From: CAVZVW01 sp963778845
Lineage (GTDB): Bacteria > Actinomycetota > Actinomycetes > Actinomycetales > Kineosporiaceae
DNA length: 64,000 nucleotides
Direction: 5' to 3'
NCBI GenBank assembly: GCA_963778845.1
Contig: CAVZVW010000009.1
Span: forward strand, 992,001-1,056,000
Both the position numbers and the translations under genes were made by a program. Shown here one piece after another: positions 39,136 to 47,653 of the stretch. Every line of letters begins with the position of its first letter. Position 1 is the first letter of the stretch. Below the pieces are notes generated by a model that had not been told where the DNA came from, made no database searches, and saw only the letters and a program-made list of their open reading frames with translations.

Positions 39136-41394
39136 ATGAACGACGAGGTCCGGCCCGCTGACCCCACCGCGAGCCTCCGGCCCGCTGACCCCACCGCGAG
39201 CCTCCGGCCCGCTGACCCCACCGCGAGCCTCCGGCCCGCTGACCCCACCGCGAGCCTCCGGCCCGCTGACCCCACCGCGAGCCTCCGGCCCGCCTACCCC
39301 GACGCCGAGCGCACCGACGTGGTCGACGACCTGCACGGGGTCGCCGTCCCGGATCCCTACCGCTGGCTCGAGGACCCCGAGGACTCTCGCACCCAGGCGT
39401 GGTCGCAGCAGCAGGACGACCTCTACGACGTCTGCTCCGCCGCGTGGCCCGGGCGGGACAGGGTGGCCGGGCGGCTGCGCGACCTGCTGGGGTGCGGGGC
39501 GGTCGGCGTCCCGGTCTGGCGCGGCGAGCGCCGGTTCTTCGTGCGTCGTGAGGGCAGCCAGGAGCACGGCGTCCTGCACCTGCGCGAGCCGGGGGCCGGG
39601 GACCGCGTGCTCGTGGACCCGATGGTCCTCGACCCGACCGGCACGACGACGCTCGACGCCTGGCAGCCCAGCCTCGAGGGCGACCTGATGGCCTACCAGG
39701 TCTCGGAGGGCGGCACCGAGGAGAGCGTGCTGCGCGTCATGGACGTCGCGACCGGGCAGGACGTCGCGATGCCGGTCGACCGTGCTCGGTACTCCCCCGT
39801 CGCGTGGCTGCCCGGCGGGAAGGCGTTCTACTACGTCCGCCGGCTGGCCCCGCACCTGGTGCCGGAGAACGAGCGCCAGTACCACCGCCGAGTCTGGCTG
39901 CACACCGTGGGGGCCGACCCCGAGGACGACGTCGAGATCTTCGGGGCCGACCGTGACGCCCGCAGCTACTTCGGAGTCTCGGTGAGCCGTGACGGGCGCT
40001 GGCTCGTCATCTCCGCCGCCACCGGGACGGCGCCGCGCAACGACGTCTGGATCGCCGACCTCGCCGACGGCGACCCGGCGACACCGACGCTGGTCACGAT
40101 GGTCGAGGGTCTCGACGCCCAGGTGTCCGCCGGGGTCGGGCGCGACGGGCGGCTCTACGTCGCCACCGACCTCGACGCTCCCCGCGGCCGGCTCGCCGTC
40201 ACCAGCCCCCAGCAGCCGCAGCCGGAGCACTGGCACGACCTGCTCCCCCAGGACGACGAGGCAGTTCTGGAGGACTTCACCATCCTCGACGGCCCCGACC
40301 TCCGTAGCGCACCGCTGCTGCTGGCGGCCTGGACCCGCCACGCCGTCTCCGAGATCAGCGTGCACGGCCTCGTCGGCGGCGCTCGGCTCGCCGGGGACGC
40401 GGGCACGATCCCCCTGCCCGGCATCGGCACGGTCGGCGCGCTCGTGTCACGGCCGGAGGGCGGGCACGAGGCCTGGTTCGGCTTCACCGACCAGACGACA
40501 CCGCCGCACGTGTACCGCTTCGACGCCGTCGGGGCGACGACGGCCGTGGATGCCGCCCCGCCCGGCGTCGTGGTCGTCCCCGACGTCCTCACCCGGCAGC
40601 TGACCTACCACTCGAGCGACGGGACGCCGGTGCGCATGTTCGTGACCGCGCGCGCCGATGCCTTCGACCGCGACGGTCGCTCCACCCGTCCGCGACCCGC
40701 GGTGCTCTACGGCTACGGAGGCTTCGGCGTCCCCCTGGCACCCGGCTACTCGGCGTCCATCCTCGCGTGGGCCGAGGCCGGCGGCGTCTACGCCGTCGCC
40801 AACCTGCGCGGCGGTTCCGAGGAGGGCGAGGACTGGCACCGCGCCGGGATGATGGCGCACAAGCAGAACGTGTTCGACGACTTCCACGCCGCGGCGCAGT
40901 TCCTGCTCGACGAGGGCTGGACCGCACCGGGGCAGCTGTCGATCAGTGGCGGCTCCAACGGGGGCCTGCTGGTCGGGGCCGCGCTGACCCAGCGCCCCGA
41001 CCTCTACACGGCCGTCGTCTGCTCGGCCCCGTTGCTGGACATGGTGCGCTACGAGCGCTTCGGGCTGGGGTCGACCTGGAACGAGGAGTACGGGACGGCC
41101 GAGGACCCCGAGCAGCTCGCCTGGTTGCTCTCGTACTCGCCTTACCACCACGTCCGTGAGGGCGTGGGCTACCCCGCTGTGCTCTTCACCGTCTTCGACT
41201 CCGACACCCGCGTCGACCCCCTGCACGCGCGCAAGATGTGCGCGGCGCTGCAGCACGCCGATGCCGGCGGCCGCGAGGTGCTCCTGCGGAGGGAGAAGGA
41301 CGTCGGGCACGGCGCGCGGGCGCTGTCACGCACCATTGCGCTGTCGGCAGACACGCTCTGTTACGCCGCACGGTGGACAGGGCTCCCGCTGTGA
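39136..41394 (+). CDS. ptrB: S9A oligopeptidase (prolyl oligopeptidase/protease II) with N-terminal repeats
   Basis: A 752-residue serine peptidase. After a repetitive N-terminus it has the family start RTDVVDDLHGVAVPDPYRWLEDP, a seven-bladed propeller region, then the alpha/beta-hydrolase domain: YGYGGFGVPLAPGY, NLRGGSEEGEDWH, the nucleophile SISGGSNGGLL, the acid Asp in FDSDTRVDP and the His in DVGHGARALS. It cleaves peptides in the cytoplasm. Residues 6-50 are five exact copies of RPADPTASL, an addition not seen in the family core. ATG at 39136 is 104 bp from the divergent malQ start. Confidence 0.92.
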   Translation: MNDEVRPADPTASLRPADPTASLRPADPTASLRPADPTASLRPADPTASLRPAYPDAERTDVVDDLHGVAVPDPYRWLEDPEDSRTQAWSQQQDDLYDVCSAAWPGRDRVAGRLRDLLGCGAVGVPVWRGERRFFVRREGSQEHGVLHLREPGAGDRVLVDPMVLDPTGTTTLDAWQPSLEGDLMAYQVSEGGTEESVLRVMDVATGQDVAMPVDRARYSPVAWLPGGKAFYYVRRLAPHLVPENERQYHRRVWLHTVGADPEDDVEIFGADRDARSYFGVSVSRDGRWLVISAATGTAPRNDVWIADLADGDPATPTLVTMVEGLDAQVSAGVGRDGRLYVATDLDAPRGRLAVTSPQQPQPEHWHDLLPQDDEAVLEDFTILDGPDLRSAPLLLAAWTRHAVSEISVHGLVGGARLAGDAGTIPLPGIGTVGALVSRPEGGHEAWFGFTDQTTPPHVYRFDAVGATTAVDAAPPGVVVVPDVLTRQLTYHSSDGTPVRMFVTARADAFDRDGRSTRPRPAVLYGYGGFGVPLAPGYSASILAWAEAGGVYAVANLRGGSEEGEDWHRAGMMAHKQNVFDDFHAAAQFLLDEGWTAPGQLSISGGSNGGLLVGAALTQRPDLYTAVVCSAPLLDMVRYERFGLGSTWNEEYGTAEDPEQLAWLLSYSPYHHVREGVGYPAVLFTVFDSDTRVDPLHARKMCAALQHADAGGREVLLRREKDVGHGARALSRTIALSADTLCYAARWTGLPL
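39151..39285 (+). repeat. coding minisatellite, five exact 27-bp units
   Basis: Units start at 39151, 39178, 39205, 39232 and 39259; a sixth partial copy follows at 39286. Each encodes RPADPTASL in frame. Identity at the DNA level, including synonymous positions, shows very recent or ongoing expansion. The unit length is a multiple of three, so copy-number change would keep the peptidase in frame. Confidence 0.9.
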
Positions 41395-41501
41395 CATTCG
41401 GGTGATCCCTGCGGAACCGACCCGCCGGTTATGCCCCTATAGGCGCCGATTCTACGTTGCGCAAGAACTACCTTCGGTCATCCTCGGGTCGTTCCAATGG
41501 G

Positions 41502-41532
41502 GGATGGTCCGGCGGCGCGGCGTGAACCATCC
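41502..41532 (+). promoter_or_regulatory. hairpin in the leader of the two-component operon
   Basis: GGATGGT at 41502-41508 pairs with ACCATCC at 41526-41532 across 17 nt of very GC-rich sequence. It lies about 65 bp upstream of the response-regulator start, probably in the 5' untranslated region. Confidence 0.35.
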
Positions 41533-41598
41533 TCGCAGGAGGGCCGCGCCTTCGGGGTAGGGAACCAGCGCGGGCGGTCCTCGGAAGGGGCCGTGTAG

Positions 41599-42273
41599 AT
41601 GACGAGCATCCTGGTCGTCGACGACGAACCGGGCATCCAGCGCTTCGTACGGCGCGCGCTGGAGGCCGAGGGCTACTCCGTGGTGAGCGCGACGGACGGC
41701 ACCGATGCCCTGCGCCTGTATGCCGAGCACAGACCCGACCTTGTGATCCTCGACCTGGTGATGCCCGGCGTCAGCGGCATCGGGGTGCTCGCCGCCCTGG
41801 TCGCCGAGGACCGCGACGCGCGCGTGCTCGTGCTCTCGGCAGTCGGTGAGCTGCAGGCCAGGGTGCGCTGCCTGGAGGTGGGGGCCGTGGACTTCCTGGC
41901 CAAGCCGTTCGCTGTCGCCGAGCTGCTCGCCCGGGTGCGGGCACGGCTGCGCGACCTCTCCCGCCCGTCCACACAGGCGCAGGAGTCGGAGCTGGCGATC
42001 GGCCCGCTCCGACTGGACCTGCGTACCCGGCGCCTGCTGGGCGGATCCGTGAGCGCCGAGCTGTCGCAGCGGGAGTTCGCGCTGATGCAGCACCTGATGC
42101 GCCACTTCGGCGTCGTCTGCACGCGGGCGGAGCTGCTCTCAGAGGTGTGGGGATACGCCTTCGACCCCGGCAGCAACGTCGTGGACGTGACCGTGGCGCG
42201 GCTGCGCTCCAAGGTCGACGGGCTGAAGATCGAGACGGTCCGCAATGTCGGCTACGCGCTCCAGCTGGCCTAG
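41599..42273 (+). CDS. OmpR/PhoB-type response regulator
   Basis: A 224-residue regulator. The receiver domain has the acidic pair VDDEP, phospho-acceptor Asp52 in VILDLVMPG and Lys102 in FLAKPF. The winged-helix domain (residues 130-224) shows LSQREFALMQHLMRHFG, TRAELLSEVWGYAFDPGSNVVDVTVARLRSKV. It should bind direct repeats when phosphorylated by the kinase encoded immediately downstream. ATG at 41599. The target genes are unknown. Confidence 0.92.
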   Translation: MTSILVVDDEPGIQRFVRRALEAEGYSVVSATDGTDALRLYAEHRPDLVILDLVMPGVSGIGVLAALVAEDRDARVLVLSAVGELQARVRCLEVGAVDFLAKPFAVAELLARVRARLRDLSRPSTQAQESELAIGPLRLDLRTRRLLGGSVSAELSQREFALMQHLMRHFGVVCTRAELLSEVWGYAFDPGSNVVDVTVARLRSKVDGLKIETVRNVGYALQLA

Positions 42274-42275
42274 GC

Positions 42276-43538
42276 GTGTCTGGTGACCCACCCGTGACTG
42301 CGATGCGCGGTATCAGCCGGGCCAGGACCGCTCTGCGCGAGCTGCGGCTCGTCGACGTCGCGTGGGGCGTGTTCACGCTGGCGATGCTCGCGCTCATGCT
42401 TCACCTGCCGTCCATGCAGACCCTCCCCTATCATCTGATCTTCGTCAGCCTCACCCTCTTGTACGGCTTCCGGCTCTGGTCTGCGCGAACGACGCTCGTC
42501 GTGCTGGTAGCGCTGGTGATCGCCACGGGAGCCGTCTTCGGAAAGGCCCTTGCTGACGGGACCGTGGTCGGCGACGAGATCGCCGAGGTGCCGCTCATGC
42601 CTCTCATCGTGGGGGCGATGGCGTGGCACGCCCTGCGCAGCGAGGCCCGCCGGCGCCGCATCGAGGAGCTGGCCGCCCTGGAGAGCACGCGGCTGGAGCG
42701 CCAGTCCCGCTTCCTGCGCGAGACCTCGCACGCGATCCGGACCCCCGTCACGATCGCCCGTGGTCACGTCGAGCTCATGGAGATGGGGTCGGTCGACGCC
42801 CAGCTGCGCGACGACGCCCAGGAGGTCCTGCACCAGCTCGGCCGTCTGGAGTCCCTGGCGGCCCGGCTCCTCCTGATCGAGACGCTCGCGACCACCGAGG
42901 AGCTTCGGCGCACACCCGTCGACCTCGAACGACTCGTGGCCACTCTCGGTCGTCGCTGGCAGGCCAGCGCGGCGCGGCAGTGGGTGCTGCCCGCCACGCC
43001 GCCGCGGCCGACCGGGATGTCGGCCCCGGCCGCTGTTGGCACCCTCGCGGTCGACGATCGGCGGCTCGAGGAGGCGGTGGATGCCATGGTGGAGAACGCG
43101 CTCAAGGTGACCGGCGTGACCGACCGCATCCGCCTGTCCTGCCGACGCGAGGGCAGCCTGGCGATCATCGAGGTGGCTGACTCCGGCCCCGGCATCCCCG
43201 AGGCGGACCGGCCGCGGGTCTTCGAGCGCTTCTTCCATCGGGTCCAGCCTGGTCAGGAGCCCGGCAACGGCCTCGGCCTGGCCCTCGTCGCCGCCGTGGC
43301 CACCGCTCACGGCGGGTCCACCTTCGTCACCACTGCCCCCGAGGGCGGAGCCCTCGTCGGGATGCGGCTGCCGGTCCCGTCGGCACACCCCCGGCCGGCC
43401 TCGACCGGACCGGGCTCGGCTGGTTCGGCCATGGCCGGGGCTGCCACGACGGAGGCGGACTCGGCCGGAGGGCCGACCTCGGTGCTCGGCGGCAAGCCCA
43501 CGGCCACGGCGCCACCGGGCCTGTCCCGACCGGCCTGA
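42276..43538 (+). CDS. membrane sensor histidine kinase
   Basis: About 420 residues. Three or four N-terminal helices (VAWGVFTLAMLALMLHL, YHLIFVSLTLLYGF, LVVLVALVIATGAVF, plus a possible fourth) have almost no extracytoplasmic loop, so the signal is probably sensed in the membrane. The H box RETSHAIRTPVTIARGH (His152), N box ENALKV, and DSGPGIPEADRPRVFERFF and GNGLGLALVAAV ATP motifs are intact. The C-terminal 45 residues are a Gly/Ala/Pro-rich tail. Start candidates are GTG 42276, GTG 42294 and ATG 42303; I use the first, 2 nt after the regulator stop. Confidence 0.88.
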   Translation: MSGDPPVTAMRGISRARTALRELRLVDVAWGVFTLAMLALMLHLPSMQTLPYHLIFVSLTLLYGFRLWSARTTLVVLVALVIATGAVFGKALADGTVVGDEIAEVPLMPLIVGAMAWHALRSEARRRRIEELAALESTRLERQSRFLRETSHAIRTPVTIARGHVELMEMGSVDAQLRDDAQEVLHQLGRLESLAARLLLIETLATTEELRRTPVDLERLVATLGRRWQASAARQWVLPATPPRPTGMSAPAAVGTLAVDDRRLEEAVDAMVENALKVTGVTDRIRLSCRREGSLAIIEVADSGPGIPEADRPRVFERFFHRVQPGQEPGNGLGLALVAAVATAHGGSTFVTTAPEGGALVGMRLPVPSAHPRPASTGPGSAGSAMAGAATTEADSAGGPTSVLGGKPTATAPPGLSRPA

Positions 43539-43649
43539 GGCCGCCGCCCCGAAACCTGTGGCAGGGCGTGCGGGGACGGCGCACAGCCCGACCACGCTCG
43601 GGTCGTTACCCTCAGTGCGAACCGCTCGCTGCAGGAAAGGCCTCCCGCT

Positions 43650-44786
43650 GTGCTCACGCTCGCGCCCACGGTCGCTTTGCTGCTCGCCAGGCTCATGGCC
43701 AGCGGCGCGCCGGCCGGCCCGGGGGCTGCGCCGTCGCCCAGCCCCTCCCCCTCCCCGACGTTCCCGAGCCTCCTCGAGACCGCAGAGCAGGAGTGCCAGT
43801 CCGGCGACTCGTCGCTGTGCTCGTGGGTGGCACAGGCCACCGGCAGCCGGACCGCAGGGTTGTTCGTCGAGGCGTTCGTGGGCACACCCCTGCGCATCCT
43901 CGGCATCGTCGCCGTCGCCTTCCTCGTGCGCTTCGTGCTTCACCGGGTGATCCACCGGGTCACCGAGCGCGTCGCCACCGGGAACATGGGTGCCAGCAAG
44001 CTCGACGAACGCCTGCCCAGTGCAAGCGCGATCTACGCCTCGAGCCCGCTGGCCTCCGACCGCCGCGCGCAGCGAGCGCGCACGCTCGGCTCCGTCCTGC
44101 GCAGCATCACGACCGGGGTCATCGGGATGATCGCGGTCTTCATGGTGCTGGACGAGCTCAACTTCAACGTCGCCCCGCTGCTGGCCGGGGCGGGCATCGT
44201 CGGCGTCGCCCTGGGGTTCGGCGCCCAGTCGCTGGTGAAGGACTTCCTGTCGGGCGCTTTCATGATCATCGAGGACCAGTACGGGGTCGGCGACATGGTG
44301 GACGTCGGGGACGCGGTCGGCACCGTCGAGGCAGTCGGGCTTCGCGTGACCCGGCTGCGCGACGCCGACGGCGCGGTCTGGTACGTACGCAACGGGGAGA
44401 TCGTGCGGGTCGCGAACAGGTCGCAGGGCTGGGCCCGGGCGGTGCTCGACGTGTCGATCGCCTACACCGAGGACACCGACCGCGTCAGGGACCTCATGCT
44501 GGACGTCGCCCGCGAGTTGAGCGAGGACGAGGACTTCTCGTCGCGAATCCTCGACGAGCCGGCGGCCTGGGGGATCGAGTCGATGCAGCCTGAGGGTGTG
44601 GTGGTGCGGCTCATCGTGAAGACGCAGCCGCTGCAGCAGTGGGACATCGCCCGGGAGCTGCGCCGCCGGGTCAAGGTGCGCTTCGAGGTCGAAGGGGTGG
44701 AGATCCCGCTGCAGCAGCGGGCTCTGCTCACGGATGTCAACCCGTCCCGCGCCGCCGGGTCGAGTGGGGCGAAGCCCGCCTCGTGA
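43650..44786 (+). CDS. mscS: small-conductance mechanosensitive channel (MscS family)
   Basis: A 378-residue MscS protein. An N-terminal hydrophobic segment and Pro/Ser linker precede a helix bundle; the pore-lining helix and following sheet read GAGIVGVALGFGAQSLVKDFLSG and IIEDQYGVGDMVDVGDAVG, the family signature. The C-terminal alpha/beta domain ends in a short tail. It releases solutes on osmotic downshift. GTG at 43650 follows AGGAAAGG. It is on the same strand as the two-component genes, 111 nt downstream. Confidence 0.9.
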   Translation: MLTLAPTVALLLARLMASGAPAGPGAAPSPSPSPSPTFPSLLETAEQECQSGDSSLCSWVAQATGSRTAGLFVEAFVGTPLRILGIVAVAFLVRFVLHRVIHRVTERVATGNMGASKLDERLPSASAIYASSPLASDRRAQRARTLGSVLRSITTGVIGMIAVFMVLDELNFNVAPLLAGAGIVGVALGFGAQSLVKDFLSGAFMIIEDQYGVGDMVDVGDAVGTVEAVGLRVTRLRDADGAVWYVRNGEIVRVANRSQGWARAVLDVSIAYTEDTDRVRDLMLDVARELSEDEDFSSRILDEPAAWGIESMQPEGVVVRLIVKTQPLQQWDIARELRRRVKVRFEVEGVEIPLQQRALLTDVNPSRAAGSSGAKPAS

Positions 44787-44891
44787 CGGAGTCGGGGCGA
44801 AGCCTGCTCCGTTGGCCGGGCGTCCGCGGATACTGCCCGTCATACGGGCGCCCCCGGCTTGCGACACTGACCGACTTGAGACACTGACTGC

Positions 44892-45269
44892 GTGGAGACG
44901 TTCTACGAGCAGGTGGGCGGGCACGAGACGTTCGAGCGCCTGGTCACGGCGTTCTACGCGGGTGTCGCGGCCGACCCCGTGCTGCGTGCGCTGTACCCCG
45001 AGGACGACCTCGGGCCGGCGGCCGAGCGCCTGCGGATGTTCCTGGAGCAGTACTGGGGCGGCCCGACGACCTACAGCGACCAGCGCGGCCACCCCCGCCT
45101 GCGGATGCGCCACGCCCCCTACCCCGTGGGGACGGCCGCCCGTGACCGGTGGCTGACCCACATGCGCGCCGCCGTCGAGGGGCTGCACCTGGACCCCGCC
45201 CAGGAGTCGACGCTCTGGGACTACCTCGAGCGCGCCGCCTGGAGCATGGTGAACACCTTCGACCAGTGA
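44892..45269 (+). CDS. glbO: group II truncated haemoglobin (GlbO)
   Basis: A 125-residue 2-on-2 globin. It begins FYEQVGGHETFERLVTAFYAGV, has the Tyr/Trp distal region (FLEQYWGGPTTYSDQRGHPRLRMRHAPYPVG) with the proximal His in MRHAPYPV, and ends in a conserved Trp helix. Group II truncated globins bind oxygen and are linked to respiration and protection against reactive nitrogen. GTG at 44892. Confidence 0.92.
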   Translation: METFYEQVGGHETFERLVTAFYAGVAADPVLRALYPEDDLGPAAERLRMFLEQYWGGPTTYSDQRGHPRLRMRHAPYPVGTAARDRWLTHMRAAVEGLHLDPAQESTLWDYLERAAWSMVNTFDQ

Positions 45270-45311
45270 CGCCGGCCCCTCCGCGGCGCTCATGCATGTC
45301 CGGCACGCACA

Positions 45312-46004
45312 CTAGAGCAGCGCGGGTCGGGCCAGCACGTGCCCACGCTCGGTCGCCAACCGCACCCACTGGCCGCAGCGGAAGATGCCCAACGCCTCGG
45401 GCTCGGACGATCCCGGCGAGGCGAGGAAGCCCAGTGCGTCGGCGGCGAAAGCCAAGCCCAGCGGCACGCCGTCCGCCTCGGTCACGAGCTCCCGGGCCCA
45501 CACCCGAGCACGCAACCGGGCGACCGCCTGGGCCCCCGAGCCCGCCGGGGCGCCCTGCGCGATCTCGGCGGCCCCCTCGCGGGCAGCCTCGAGCAGTCGG
45601 GCAGCACCGAGGGTGGCCACCCGCTGCCACCCGCGCCTCGGCGGGCTCATCCCCGCCCAGCCGGCGTCGCTGACCTGCACCGGAGGTACCGGCAGACTCA
45701 CCGGCTCGCCGGCCACCGGCACGGCGGCCTCGCGAGCCAGCCGGGCGAACCGGTCGACGAGCGCCACGAGCGGCACAGTGACGTCCACCTGGCTCGCGAC
45801 GGCCAGCGCCACCGTGCGGAGCCCGACCACGGTCGGCCCCCCGGAACCGTGCACCGGTGAGACGTAGACGGCCAGCGTCTCGCCGTGACCGACCAGGCGT
45901 ACCGCGCCGTCGGGGTCAACGAAGCGGGCCCTGGTCACGAAGGTCTCGAGGTCGTGAAGCGCGGCGAGGTCGGGCAGGGCGAGCAGCACAGGCACGTGCG
46001 CCAC
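45312..46004 (-). CDS. conserved actinobacterial protein of unknown function
   Basis: A 230-residue soluble protein, no signal peptide or membrane segment. It begins VPVLLALPDLAALHDLETFVTRA, has a middle WQRVATLGAARLLEAAREGAAEIAQG helix and ends with a beta-rich domain (PLGLAFAADALGFLA...RCGQWVRLATERGHVLARP). I do not recognise a family. The ATG overlaps no neighbour but starts 3 nt after the thioesterase stop, so the two are co-transcribed. Confidence 0.65.
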   Translation of the reverse strand: MAHVPVLLALPDLAALHDLETFVTRARFVDPDGAVRLVGHGETLAVYVSPVHGSGGPTVVGLRTVALAVASQVDVTVPLVALVDRFARLAREAAVPVAGEPVSLPVPPVQVSDAGWAGMSPPRRGWQRVATLGAARLLEAAREGAAEIAQGAPAGSGAQAVARLRARVWARELVTEADGVPLGLAFAADALGFLASPGSSEPEALGIFRCGQWVRLATERGHVLARPALL

Positions 46005-46007
46005 CGA

Positions 46008-46466
46008 TCAGCGGTCCCTGCGGCGACGCCAGGTCACGGGCAGGTCCAGCCAGTCCTCCAGCCGCGTCCGCTCCTCGAGACGGATCCGGCGGGGGCGATG
46101 GTTGGCGAGGTCGTACACGACCATCGTCGTGCTGGCACGGGCGTAGACCTGCGGCCGCCCGGCGCCGTCGCCCGCCTCGTCGAGCACCTCGTACCCCATG
46201 TCGAAGCCGGCGCCGCCGATCGAGGTCACCCACAGGTCGATCGCGATCGGCGCGGTCCGGTACACCAGCGGCTGCAGGTACTCGATCTCCGAGCGGGCGA
46301 CGAGCAGCCCGGTGTCCACCAGCGAGCCGCCCTCGTCGCTGCCGTCCGCGGCGAAGGCGATCACGCGAGCGTCCTCGAGCAGCCGGAGGAACTGGACGTT
46401 GTTGACATGCCCGTAGGCGTCCATGTCCGACCAGCGCAGCGGGGTCAGCACACGTCGTCGCGACAT
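46008..46466 (-). CDS. acyl-CoA thioesterase (hotdog fold, 4HBT family)
   Basis: A 152-residue hotdog protein. The active-site segment LRWSDMDAYGHVNNVQFLRLLEDAR has the Asp and His-Val-Asn-Asn signature of the YbgC/4-hydroxybenzoyl-CoA thioesterase group. GLLVARSEIEYLQPLVY and ARASTTMVVYDLANHRPRRI follow. It hydrolyses an acyl-CoA. Two in-frame ATGs (46475 and 46466) are possible starts, neither with a clear ribosome site. Confidence 0.88.
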   Translation of the reverse strand: MSRRRVLTPLRWSDMDAYGHVNNVQFLRLLEDARVIAFAADGSDEGGSLVDTGLLVARSEIEYLQPLVYRTAPIAIDLWVTSIGGAGFDMGYEVLDEAGDGAGRPQVYARASTTMVVYDLANHRPRRIRLEERTRLEDWLDLPVTWRRRRDR

Positions 46467-46524
46467 GGCGCCCATGATGGCCCATGGCGGCGGGACACGC
46501 TGCCGATGATCACGCGCCCGGGCG

Positions 46525-47340
46525 TCACGCGAAGGGCGGCGAGCCCTCACCCAGCATGGCGTCGAGCCGTCCCTGTGTCTGGCGCATCCTGGCGAGCCAC
46601 GCGTCCGGGTCAGCGGCCCGCCGCGCGTAGTAGCCCGCGACCTGGGGATGCGGCAGCACCAGGAAGCGCTCGCCGGGCAGGGCCCCGACCGCGACCTCGG
46701 CCACCTCCTCCGCGGTGATGGCGTCCGGCAGCAGCACGACGCGGCCCACCTCGCCGGCAGCTGTCAGCATCGCGGTGCGCACCCCCTGCGGGCACAGGGC
46801 CTGGACGACGACGCCGCGCCCCCCGTAGGTGACCGAGAGCCATTCGGCGAAGGCCAGAGCGGCATGCTTGGTGACCGCGTACGGTGCCGCACCCGGCATG
46901 GTGAGCAGCCCGGCCGCCGAGACCGTGGCCAGCAGATGCCCCCGACCGCGTTCCAGCCAGCCCGGCAGCAGGTGGCGCGCGGCGTGCACGTGTCCCATGA
47001 CGTTGACGTCCCAGGCGGTCTGCCACTGCTCGTCGGGGGTCTGCGGCCCTCCCCCTGTGCCGACCCCGGCGTTGGCGCAGAAGAGGTCCACCGCGCCGAA
47101 CCGGCTCAGCGCGAGACCGACCAGCTCGGCGGCGCCCGTGTCGGTCGTCGCATCCCCGGCGTGCGCGATGCCGCCCACCTGCGCGGCCACCACGTCGGCG
47201 CGCTCGTGGTCCAGGTCGTTGACGACGAGGCGGGCACCGGAGGCCGCCAGCCGGCGGGCGAGCGCGGCGCCGATGCCCGAGCCCGCCCCCGTCACGACGA
47301 CGCCCGCCCCGCGCAGCTCGGCCGGGAAGCCCGCGGTCAT
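46525..47340 (-). CDS. short-chain dehydrogenase/reductase
   Basis: A 271-residue SDR. The cofactor loop VVVTGAGSGIGAALARRLAA, Asp in VVNDLDHERA (NAD preference), NAGVGTGG and catalytic YAVTKHAALAFAEW are intact. The C-terminal region LPDAITAEEVAEVAVGAL resembles mycobacterial SDRs of lipid metabolism. A perfect CRP-type site lies 80 bp upstream of the ATG at 47340. It is upstream of the thioesterase on the same strand (58 nt). Confidence 0.88.
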   Translation of the reverse strand: MTAGFPAELRGAGVVVTGAGSGIGAALARRLAASGARLVVNDLDHERADVVAAQVGGIAHAGDATTDTGAAELVGLALSRFGAVDLFCANAGVGTGGGPQTPDEQWQTAWDVNVMGHVHAARHLLPGWLERGRGHLLATVSAAGLLTMPGAAPYAVTKHAALAFAEWLSVTYGGRGVVVQALCPQGVRTAMLTAAGEVGRVVLLPDAITAEEVAEVAVGALPGERFLVLPHPQVAGYYARRAADPDAWLARMRQTQGRLDAMLGEGSPPFA

Positions 47341-47419
47341 CTCGTGCCCACCCCCCCGGTGGTCTTTCGCGACGCCGCCCGCCCGTGCAGCGACCTCGCG
47401 CCGCCTCGCTGCGGCCAGA

Positions 47420-47435
47420 TGTGACGCAGCTCACA
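47420..47435. promoter_or_regulatory. perfect CRP/GlxR-type binding site
   Basis: TGTGA-CGCAGC-TCACA matches the CRP consensus TGTGA-N6-TCACA exactly. In actinobacteria cAMP-responsive regulators (Cmr/CRP, GlxR) use this site. Its centre is about 87 bp upstream of the SDR start, a distance that suits activation or repression of that gene. Confidence 0.7.
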
Positions 47436-47566
47436 CAAGGATCGGCTCAAGGTCGGCGCCTCGATCTCCGACGGGGAGCGTGACCGCCCGAAGGGGTCGG
47501 TGGCAGCGGAGCGCCGCCGAGTCCCGCGCGAGCGGCCTGGCTCCGCACGTGAGTACAACGCAGGGA

Positions 47567-47599
47567 CGCCGGCGGGATCGGAGGGGGATCCCGCCGGCG
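47567..47599. terminator. strong hairpin after the quinone oxidoreductase gene
   Basis: Perfect 13-bp arms (CGCCGGCGGGATC and its complement) with a 7-nt loop. It begins 55 nt beyond the stop of the leftward oxidoreductase gene and lies upstream of the SDR promoter, so it should separate the two transcripts. No T tract follows on the minus strand. Confidence 0.6.
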
Positions 47600-47653
47600 C
47601 CTGCTGTCCCCTCCGCCCACCGGCTGCCTCGCCAGTCGCCGGCGATGCTCGGG

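Noticed and set aside
42270..45293. 1007-residue open frame on the minus strand
   Set aside because: It overlaps the kinase, MscS and globin genes on the other strand; composition is typical of a GC-rich shadow frame.
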